DNA of 33,572 nucleotides from a bacterium (GTDB lineage: Bacteria; Bdellovibrionota_C; UBA2361; RFPC01). Where the stretch lies: contig JAUIIO010000033.1 of the NCBI GenBank assembly GCA_030431715.1, forward strand, positions 1 through 33,572, read 5' to 3'. The notes under the pieces were generated by a model. The model was not told the origin of the DNA. It was given only the letters and a program-made list of their open reading frames with translations, and made no database searches. This document shows, in pieces, positions 16,148 through 22,664 of the stretch. The position numbers and the translations under genes are program-made. Numbering within the stretch: position 1 is the stretch's first letter; every line of letters starts with the position of its first letter.

Positions 16148-16951
16148 TTAAGATAGCTGCAGATAGTAAATCCCTGTGATCTTTATGACGGAGATCATAA
16201 AAATGATAACTTGTGCCGGAAGATGCCTCATTTGAAAGAGCTTTTCTTTCATGATGTGCTGTACGTACCTTGATAGCTTGCCCGCGTTATAGTCACAATC
16301 TGATGGCTCAATTGGTTCAAGTACCTGCATGTTGATATTGAGTGGGCGACGATTCTTGAATATCCAACCTGACTTTGGCAGCGCCTCAAATGTTCCGTCT
16401 ATTACGACCGGAACAACAGGAATCTGCAACTGGCAGGCGAGACGAAACGCGCCAGATTTAAAATCCTTTAATTCTCCATCTGAAGAGCGAGTCCCTTCTG
16501 GAAAGAGCAAAAGAGAGGACCCATTTTTAAGGTGCGTCTTACACGCTCGCATCATACGCTTCATGCTACCAGGATTAGCCCGATCAATTGACACATAGCG
16601 ATTCAGTGACATATTCCAGCCAATAAATGGTATGCGAAAAAGAGAGCGCTTTGCTACCCATTTAAAGTTCTTGTGGAGCGCGAAAAGAGCAAGAATATCG
16701 CCCATTGACTGATGGTTGGCGAGTATTATCTGAGGTTTGTCGTGATCTATCCGGTAGACATCGTGAATACGTAACCGCCAGAATGGAAAATATCTGATAT
16801 AGTGCGACCCCCACCAACATGTAAAACGGTGGAGAAGCGTGAGTTTGGGATCGAATAAAGTTGTTAAGAGCCACAGGACACAGGCAACCGGGAAAAGTAG
16901 TGCACTGCTTACAATGAGATAAAGCCAAAAAGAGATTGATTTTAAGATCAT
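16148..16951 (-). CDS. plsC: 1-acylglycerol-3-phosphate acyltransferase (PlsC family)
   Basis: A 267-aa membrane-bound acyltransferase of phospholipid synthesis. The N terminus has a hydrophobic anchor (ISFWLYLIVSSALLFPVACV). The catalytic H-x4-D motif is NHQSMGD (His80, Asp85); FPEGTRSSDGELKDFKSGAF (from 150) binds the glycerol phosphate; PVVPVVIDGT is the fourth block. The ATG at 16951 was chosen, since the conserved N-terminal hydrophobic segment starts there and AGAAG is upstream; a GTG at 16984 would add 11 residues. The C-terminal tail QVIIFMISVIKITGIYY is hydrophobic and is encoded by DNA containing a palindrome for the downstream di-heme gene. It is not obviously related to the redox genes. 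Confidence 0.88.
   Translation of the reverse strand: MILKSISFWLYLIVSSALLFPVACVLWLLTTLFDPKLTLLHRFTCWWGSHYIRYFPFWRLRIHDVYRIDHDKPQIILANHQSMGDILALFALHKNFKWVAKRSLFRIPFIGWNMSLNRYVSIDRANPGSMKRMMRACKTHLKNGSSLLLFPEGTRSSDGELKDFKSGAFRLACQLQIPVVPVVIDGTFEALPKSGWIFKNRRPLNINMQVLEPIEPSDCDYNAGKLSRYVQHIMKEKLFQMRHLPAQVIIFMISVIKITGIYYLQLS
16183..16200. promoter_or_regulatory. FNR/DNR-like box upstream of the di-heme gene
   Basis: TTATGACGGAGATCATAA shares TTATGA-N6-TCATAA with the other two sites in this window. It lies inside the last 20 or so codons of plsC, 86 bp before the di-heme gene ATG. One inner half-site is degenerate. Confidence 0.5.
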
Positions 16952-16993
16952 ATGACTTCTGTATGGACTTGCTGAGTCTGGCACTTCTTTATG

Positions 16994-17015
16994 CCGGGAG
17001 TTTTTGAACTCCCGG
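16994..17015. terminator. Terminator-like hairpin after the RIC gene
   Basis: CCGGGAGTT pairs with AACTCCCGG across a 4-base loop, just 31 bp past the RIC stop on the minus strand and before plsC. No long T-run follows on the minus strand, so termination strength is uncertain. Confidence 0.5.
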
Positions 17016-17045
17016 GCAAGTGTCTCTTCAAGTTAATCCATGAAT

Positions 17046-17831
17046 TTATCTTGTATAGTGATATTTTAAAGACGGAACCGTTCCTCCTGCTCCATGACAC
17101 GATCCATTTGATTTTTGAGAGAGCTCATTCTCACGCTCCAGAGCTCGCGGAAAGAGAATATTATTCTCTTTATGAACGTGCCAGTGCAGATCCTGTTCGA
17201 GTTGCGAGAGGCTGTCGAGCATTACTCGATAGGTATTACAGGCCCATGAGGGCGGCATATATTCGTCGGTGAGCTCCCTAATTGTCTCAAGTGCAGAGCC
17301 TGCATCCTCATGCTCGTGTTCCATTTGATGTATTGGAAGAGCCAGTGAACCGCAGTGAAGATCTGGTGGGGAATCTGCCGTGTCGATTTCTCTAATCCTT
17401 GGAAACAGGACTTGCTCCTCTTTATTCATGTGGTGCATGAGTTCCTGGTGTAGTGGGATAAAAGCTTCGCGTACTTGAACAAGCCGTGGATCGTGTCCAC
17501 CGTGCACCGAAGCGACTCTGTCTGTTATGGCATCAAGACGTGGGAGTTCATTTTTAAGATAGCCGTGATGCTGATACACGATATGATCAGCTAATTGGAT
17601 AAGTGACATTTTCGCTGGATCTTCTTGCTGCGAGTCATTGGCATCCAGTAATGCTTGCTGAAGCTTTGCCAGAAGAGCCTCGGGATCGAGGGATTTTTCC
17701 TGACAGGCTTGCTGTAAGGGCTTTTTGCCACCACAACAATAATCTATCCCTGCATCTTCGAGTATTCGCCCCAGAGATGGGTGTTTGACTACAATGTTAC
17801 CGACGGTATCTTTTATAGTAAAAGTTGTCAT
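17046..17831 (-). CDS. ric: Iron-sulfur cluster repair di-iron protein (RIC/YtfE/DnrN/ScdA)
   Basis: A 261-aa cytoplasmic protein that repairs Fe-S clusters after NO or oxidative damage. The N-terminal ScdA/DUF542 domain is TVGNIVVKHPSLGRILEDAG followed by IDYCCGGKKPLQQAC (Cys32-Cys33). The hemerythrin-like domain supplies di-iron ligands: DHIVYQHHGYL, HQELMHHMNKEEQVLFP, PIHQMEHEHEDA and LHWHVHKENNILFP. The start at 17831 has a perfect AGGAG spacing; an upstream in-frame start would add 26 residues of no similarity. The last 25 residues after PRALERE are an extra tail. It sits just downstream of nrdJ with a 52-bp gap that contains overlapping small palindromes (GTTAACATGTTTAAC, AACGTT). RIC proteins are normally induced by NO regulators. 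Confidence 0.93.
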   Translation of the reverse strand: MTTFTIKDTVGNIVVKHPSLGRILEDAGIDYCCGGKKPLQQACQEKSLDPEALLAKLQQALLDANDSQQEDPAKMSLIQLADHIVYQHHGYLKNELPRLDAITDRVASVHGGHDPRLVQVREAFIPLHQELMHHMNKEEQVLFPRIREIDTADSPPDLHCGSLALPIHQMEHEHEDAGSALETIRELTDEYMPPSWACNTYRVMLDSLSQLEQDLHWHVHKENNILFPRALERENELSQKSNGSCHGAGGTVPSLKYHYTR

Positions 17832-17883
17832 TTTTTCTCCTGTTAACATGTTTAACGTTAATTTTATCTGTAATGTTTGGGTA

Positions 17884-20679
17884 TTAGCCACAGCCTCCCT
17901 GTGACCCACAATTCATACACACATAGCAACCCGCCTGCCGAACCATAAGATTTGACCCACAGTTTAAACAAGGGGGAGCATCTTCCATGTTCTGAAAAGG
18001 GAGTTGTCCATTTGTTGCCCGGTGTTCTGTCTTTTTGTTTGTATCGCTTGTTTCCATGGTCTCACTCTCTGGAGCAATATTTCGTGACACGATTCCGGAC
18101 TCTTGCAGATCTTTTGCTGTGAGAAATTTGAGAGCAAGCCAGTGAAAAACATAATCAATGATAGATTTTGCTATTGGAATATCAGCGTTCGGAGTAAACC
18201 CTGAAGGTTCAAAACGCATGTGGGAAAATTTACGGATAAGAACCTTAAGCGGCACGCCATACTGTAGCGCTATCGAGATAGAAGTGGCAAAAGCATCGGT
18301 CATACCTGATAACGTGGTACCCTCTTTGGCCACAACCAGAAAGATCTCTCCGGGAGCCCCGTCGTCGTACATGCCAACGGTGAGATATCCTTCAAGTCCA
18401 GCGACGGAGAATTTATGTGTCAGTGCATTTCGCTCCTCAGGTAAACGCTTTCGAACTGGCATTGATTTACTGGTGATCTTTTCTTGCTCTGAGGACTGTG
18501 ACAGTGGTTGTGTCCGTTTTGAACCATCACGGTAGAGAGCCACAGCCTTAAGCCCCATTCGCCATGCGGTAACATAAATATCAAATATCTCAGCCGGTGT
18601 GGTTTCGCGTGGCAGGTTTACTGTTTTTGAAATAGCACCGGAGAGAAACGGTTGTACCGCAGACATCATTTTTAGATGCCCATCCCAGGAGATCGAGCGT
18701 GAACCGTTTGCAGGCTTGAGCGCACAATCAAATATGGCGAGATGTTCGCTTTTAAGCCCGGGAGCTCCTTCAATCGTATCTTGTTGATCGATATATTGGA
18801 TGATCTTTTCTATGTCGTTTTCACTATAACCTAACTGCTCAAGCGCAGGTCGCACACTCCCGTTCACGAGTTTAAACATTCCGCCACCTGAGAGCTTTTT
18901 ATATTTTACGAGCGCAAGGTCTGGTTCAATGCCAGTGGTATCGCAGTCCATGAGAAATGATATCGTTCCTGTCGGCGCAAGAACGGTTGTTTGTGAATTG
19001 CGGTAACCGTACTTTGTACCGAGCCGGTATGCTTCTTCCCAGGAGTCTTTTGCCGCTTCCACGAGAAAGGAGGGGATAACGCCATTTTCAAGTCTGGCAG
19101 CAGCCTGCCTGTGTTTATCTATCACTTTAAGCATTTCATCGCGATTAGCTGCATATCCCTGGAACGCCCCTTTCGCTCTGGCCAGTCGTGCACTTGCACA
19201 ATAAGCTTCGCCGGTAAGAATAGCTGTCAGAGTGGCTGCCCACCGTCTTCCAGTGTCTGAATCATACCCGACACCAAGACGCATAAGTGCTGCTCCGAGA
19301 TTGGCATATCCGAGACCCAGCTGGCGAAACGCTCTGGCGCACTCCCCGATAGCCTCTGTAGGATAACTTGAGTGATCAATGAGCAGATCCTGAGCAGTAA
19401 TAAAGAGTGCTATGGTATGCTTGAATTCCTCCAGAGCGAATTCACCCTCTTCATTGAAGAATTTCAGTAAATTGATGCTGGCAAGGTTGCACGCTGAATT
19501 ATCAAGGTGCATATATTCGCTACACGGATTACTGGAATGGATGCGTCCTGAGTTGGGGCAGGTATGCCATTCGTTAATAGGATCGTCAAACTGTATGCCG
19601 GGGTCGCCACAGAGATGAGTTGCTTCCGAAATACGAGCCAGCACATCACGTGCCTTTAGCTGCTCACACGGTTCACCCGACGCTACCTGTAAGGTGGAAT
19701 AGTGGTCATCGGTGAGCACCGCTTCCATAAATGCATCACTCACACGTACGCTCAGGTTTGCATTTTGAAAAGCAACAGAATCGTATGCTCCACCAGGCAC
19801 GGCAAAGCCCCCGTCATATCCCTGCTCAATGAGTGCCCATGCCTTTTTTTCTTCCGTTGATTTTGCGTCAATAAATTCAACAATATCCGGGTGAGTGGCA
19901 TTGAGTATCTGCATCTTTGCTGCACGTCGGGTTTTGCCTCCGGATTTGATAGTTCCAGCCCACGAGTCATATCCTTTCATAAAGGACACCGGGCCGGATG
20001 GAACACCACCTCCTTTCAGTTTTTCCCGGCTAGATCGGATAGAGGAAAGATTTGTGCCAGCTCCCGATCCGTACTTAAAGAGCTTTCCTTCCGTTGTTTG
20101 AAGCTCTAGCAGTGAATCTATTGAGTCATCTACTGAGAGAATAAAACACGCGCTACACTGTGGATGCTCTTCAACCCCGACGTTAAACCATACTGGAGAA
20201 TTGAAAGCTCCGATCTGGTGCAAAAGCACGTAATTAAGCTCATTCTCAAATGTAAGTAACTCTTTGCCTGTAAAATATTCGTCTTCTTTGCCCCAGCCGG
20301 TTATAGCTTTTGTAATTCGTACTATGAGTTGCTTTACACTGGTTTCCCTGTCCTTTGTTCCCTGTCCACCACGAAAGTACTTTGAGGCGACTACGGTTGT
20401 AGCGTTCTGGCTCCAAAAGGCGGGGGACTGCACCTGATCCTGCTTAAAGAGAGGTTCTCCCTTATCATTGAGTATTTCAACTGTCCTGTAGTCCCATTTT
20501 ACATCTTTAAATGGCTCCCCGGTGCTGTGTGTATAGACGGGAGAGATGAGCGCACTCTGATCTTTTTGAGTTTTCTTGTTTTGTGCTGACTTCGACTTTC
20601 GCCTGGCGTCAGACAGGTTCTTATGCGAAATAATTTGCTGAGCATTTTCGAGTGTAGAGGTTGAATTACCAGTTTGCAT
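17884..20679 (-). CDS. nrdJ: Vitamin B12-dependent ribonucleoside-diphosphate reductase (class II)
   Basis: A 931-aa class II ribonucleotide reductase that makes deoxyribonucleotides using adenosylcobalamin, with or without oxygen. Visible motifs: SACFILSVDDSIDSL (first redox Cys), GSGAGTNLSSIRSSREKL, NPCSEYMHLDNSACNLASIN (active-site Cys and Glu region), LAPTGTISFLMDCDTTGIEP, and the C-terminal zinc-ribbon-like Cys set CLNCGSNLMVRQAGCYVCMN with CGSQGGCG. The start was set at 20679 with GGGAG eight bases upstream; a longer open frame from 20790 has no ribosome site. An FNR-like box lies 126 bp upstream, shared with the divergent Crp-family gene. This enzyme keeps DNA synthesis going when O2-dependent class I enzymes would fail. 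Confidence 0.95.
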   Translation of the reverse strand: MQTGNSTSTLENAQQIISHKNLSDARRKSKSAQNKKTQKDQSALISPVYTHSTGEPFKDVKWDYRTVEILNDKGEPLFKQDQVQSPAFWSQNATTVVASKYFRGGQGTKDRETSVKQLIVRITKAITGWGKEDEYFTGKELLTFENELNYVLLHQIGAFNSPVWFNVGVEEHPQCSACFILSVDDSIDSLLELQTTEGKLFKYGSGAGTNLSSIRSSREKLKGGGVPSGPVSFMKGYDSWAGTIKSGGKTRRAAKMQILNATHPDIVEFIDAKSTEEKKAWALIEQGYDGGFAVPGGAYDSVAFQNANLSVRVSDAFMEAVLTDDHYSTLQVASGEPCEQLKARDVLARISEATHLCGDPGIQFDDPINEWHTCPNSGRIHSSNPCSEYMHLDNSACNLASINLLKFFNEEGEFALEEFKHTIALFITAQDLLIDHSSYPTEAIGECARAFRQLGLGYANLGAALMRLGVGYDSDTGRRWAATLTAILTGEAYCASARLARAKGAFQGYAANRDEMLKVIDKHRQAAARLENGVIPSFLVEAAKDSWEEAYRLGTKYGYRNSQTTVLAPTGTISFLMDCDTTGIEPDLALVKYKKLSGGGMFKLVNGSVRPALEQLGYSENDIEKIIQYIDQQDTIEGAPGLKSEHLAIFDCALKPANGSRSISWDGHLKMMSAVQPFLSGAISKTVNLPRETTPAEIFDIYVTAWRMGLKAVALYRDGSKRTQPLSQSSEQEKITSKSMPVRKRLPEERNALTHKFSVAGLEGYLTVGMYDDGAPGEIFLVVAKEGTTLSGMTDAFATSISIALQYGVPLKVLIRKFSHMRFEPSGFTPNADIPIAKSIIDYVFHWLALKFLTAKDLQESGIVSRNIAPESETMETSDTNKKTEHRATNGQLPFQNMEDAPPCLNCGSNLMVRQAGCYVCMNCGSQGGCG

Positions 20680-20805
20680 GTACTTTTCTCCCTGAGGGTG
20701 CGCGCTTACAAAAAGCAGCATATTTTGTGTTTTGCGTCTTCTGCTTGCACTATATGTTGCGGTTTGGGATACTGCTAGTGAGCCGATCATGGTTTTTACC
20801 TGTCC

Positions 20806-20823
20806 TTATGATCGTGATCATAA
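20806..20823. promoter_or_regulatory. FNR/DNR-like box between nrdJ and the Crp-family gene
   Basis: TTATGATCGTGATCATAA, an 18-bp near-perfect palindrome differing from the hemG site only in the central two bases. It is centred about 42 bp before the regulator's TTG start codon and 135 bp before the nrdJ start, so autoregulation is plausible. Confidence 0.65.
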
Positions 20824-20856
20824 AAACGAGAGAGAGGCAGACAGAGAGCAGCGCGT

Positions 20857-21555
20857 TTGAAGCAGAAACAAGATCACTTATCTTCAGTAAAACCATTCTT
20901 AAAAGAAGCAGAGATGTTTTCTGTTCTGGACGATTCTGAAATCACCAGTGTCGCTGAACATTCAAAGTTTCATCGCGTAGGGAAAAAGCAGATCGTCTTT
21001 GAGGAAAATGCAAAGCCTGCTGGTGGTTTTCTGGTTGCTCGCGGACGGCTCTTTCTGCATAAACAAGCAAGCGGGGGGAAGCAGGTTGTGACCGAGCTGC
21101 TTGGCCACGGAGATCCGTTTGGGGTTGTATGTGCTGCAAAGGCTGAGCCTTATCCTCTGTCAGCCACAACGCTCTGTGAATCAGTTATTCTCTGCGTAGA
21201 GCAGGAATTCCTTGTATCTCTTACCACGCAGAACTCAAAATTTGCGATTCACCTCTTTGACCTCTGTCGCGCACGCTTTCAGGCGGCACAACAAAAATAC
21301 GCTCAGCTAGCACATGCTGATTCTAAGACTCGAGTAGCCAGTGCCCTTCTTCTTTTTGCCGAGAAGTTTTCTGATACAGCAAGCACTACTATAGAAGTTA
21401 CAAGGGAAGAACTTTCACGAATTGCCGGTGTTACGATTGAGACCTGTATTCGTGTTACAAAGCGTCTTGAAGAAAACGGTCTACTGGCATTTCCCGGAAA
21501 CAAACAGATTCAGCTTCTTGATACGGCAGCTCTTGTCGCCATTTCCAGTTCATAG
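20857..21555 (+). CDS. Crp/FNR-family transcription regulator
   Basis: A 232-aa regulator. The N-terminal cyclic-nucleotide-binding-type barrel runs from about 15 to 125 (FLKEAEMFSVLDDSEIT, VGKKQIVFEENAKPAGGF, LGHGDPFGVVCAAKAEP); a long dimer helix follows; the C-terminal winged helix has the recognition helix ELSRIAGVTIETCIRVTKRL near residue 190. The N terminus lacks the four-Cys cluster of FNR, so it is more like DNR/NNR-type NO or heme sensors or a classical Crp. The conserved barrel begins upstream of the first ATG, so the TTG at 20857 is the only reasonable start (a stop lies 12 codons upstream, with AGAGAG before the TTG). An FNR-like box is in its own promoter. Confidence 0.88.
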   Translation: MKQKQDHLSSVKPFLKEAEMFSVLDDSEITSVAEHSKFHRVGKKQIVFEENAKPAGGFLVARGRLFLHKQASGGKQVVTELLGHGDPFGVVCAAKAEPYPLSATTLCESVILCVEQEFLVSLTTQNSKFAIHLFDLCRARFQAAQQKYAQLAHADSKTRVASALLLFAEKFSDTASTTIEVTREELSRIAGVTIETCIRVTKRLEENGLLAFPGNKQIQLLDTAALVAISSS

Positions 21556-21716
21556 GGCCTCTCCATAAGTCGCTCTTTTGCTTGCGATTTTACTCTGCTA
21601 TGATTGTGACCACAGCTTAGCTCTCTTTGCGGTACTTTTGTAGTATCTGCTAAAATACGTGTGGGCTGTAATATGTGTAACAATGAAGACTAAAAATCAA
21701 TAAGCAAGGAGCCTGT

Positions 21717-22193
21717 ATGCGACAAAGATTGAACGTGCAATATGTGATAATTGGGATCGTATGTATATTTTCTCTTATACTCCCGGTATCTATTCTAGCT
21801 GACGATGGCTGTGCTCAGACCATTGAGGGCAATGATAAGATGCAATTTAATAAGGACACAATGAAAGTGGCTTCATCCTGTAAAAAAGTAACTATTACAC
21901 TAAAACACACTGGAAAGCTTCCAAAGGCAACTATGGGCCATAACTGGGTACTTGTTAAAACAGCTGATGCAAATGATGTCGGTATGGCTGGAATGTCAGC
22001 AGGAATAGATAAAGAATACGTACCGCAAAACGATGCTCGTGTTCTAGCCTCAACAAAACTTATCGGTGGCGGCGAAGAAACTTCAGTTGAATTCGACTTG
22101 AGTAAGCTTGATTCAAAAGAAAAGTATACATACATCTGTACTTTTCCCGGGCACTTCTCTGTTATGAAAGGGGAATTCCAGATTGGAAGCTAA
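21717..22193 (+). CDS. azu: Azurin
   Basis: A 158-aa type 1 copper protein that carries single electrons in the periplasm, for example to NirK or NO reductase. A signal peptide runs to about residue 28 (SILPVSILA, mature start DDGCAQ). Copper ligands: His75 in TMGHNWVL, and Cys141, His146, Met150 in YICTFPGHFSVMKG. The conserved disulfide pair is Cys32 and Cys55. It has AAGGAG seven bases before the ATG and a hairpin (22235-22260) after it. It lies directly between the Crp-family regulator and the Rrf2 regulator and next to the NO reductase-like operon, which makes it the likely electron donor here (inference from family and place). Confidence 0.96.
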   Translation: MRQRLNVQYVIIGIVCIFSLILPVSILADDGCAQTIEGNDKMQFNKDTMKVASSCKKVTITLKHTGKLPKATMGHNWVLVKTADANDVGMAGMSAGIDKEYVPQNDARVLASTKLIGGGEETSVEFDLSKLDSKEKYTYICTFPGHFSVMKGEFQIGS

Positions 22194-22234
22194 GTGGTTC
22201 CAGTGGTCTTTGTGCAGAAAAGATCACACAATGA

Positions 22235-22260
22235 AGAGTGCCCACGGACAGGGGCACTCT
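22235..22260 (+). terminator. Hairpin after azurin
   Basis: AGAGTGCCC pairs perfectly with GGGCACTCT (9-bp stem, 8-base loop), 41 bp past the azurin stop. The following bases (ATTCCATTC) are only mildly T-rich. It would also be in the leader of the Rrf2 gene if transcription continues. Confidence 0.6.
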
Positions 22261-22286
22261 ATTCCATTCGATACAGATCCGGAGAA

Positions 22287-22661
22287 ATGATTTCTATTCC
22301 AGCTAAACATGCACTTAAAGCTCTCTTTGTGTTAAGCGAACAGAAACGAGGAACATTTGTCCCCGTTTCAGAACTGGCGCGAGCCTCCAACGTACCATCT
22401 TCTTACCTCTCAAAACTTGTAAAACAACTTGCCACAGCAAGTCTTCTCGTTACCCGTAAAGGCCCGACTGGAGGGGTAGCACTTCCGAAAAAGAAAGTTT
22501 CTTTTTATCAGGTATGTGAGGCACTGCAAGATCCCATAACGTATGATACCTGTCTGTTATCTAAGAAAGCTTGTTCTAAGAACTCCCCATGTCCTGTCCA
22601 TCCAAAATGGAGTAAGGAGCGAGAGCGATTTAAATCTTTTCTACGTAAACAGCGTATTTAA
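22287..22661 (+). CDS. Rrf2-family regulator with three Cys (NsrR/IscR-like)
   Basis: A 124-aa winged-helix regulator. The start was placed at the ATG at 22287 because MISIPAKHALKALFVLSEQ is the standard Rrf2 N terminus and GGAG precedes it; an open frame from 22194 runs through the azurin terminator. The helix-turn-helix is VSELARASNVPSSYLSKLVK, and the wing is RKGPTGGVAL. Cluster ligands are likely Cys89-x6-Cys96-x5-Cys102 (YDTCLLSKKACSKNSPCPVH), similar in spacing to IscR and NsrR, which bind Fe-S clusters and in NsrR sense NO. Its neighbours make NO sensing the simplest hypothesis. Its stop codon is three bases from the stop of the convergent operon. Confidence 0.87.
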   Translation: MISIPAKHALKALFVLSEQKRGTFVPVSELARASNVPSSYLSKLVKQLATASLLVTRKGPTGGVALPKKKVSFYQVCEALQDPITYDTCLLSKKACSKNSPCPVHPKWSKERERFKSFLRKQRI

Positions 22662-22664
22662 CTG

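Noticed and set aside
16991..17272. 93-aa plus-strand frame opposite the RIC gene
   Set aside because: Antisense shadow of the hemerythrin-like domain, with no ribosome site.
20914..21555. ATG start at 20914 for the Crp-family regulator
   Set aside because: It would cut into the first conserved part of the nucleotide-binding barrel (FLKEAEMFSVL), so the upstream TTG is preferred.
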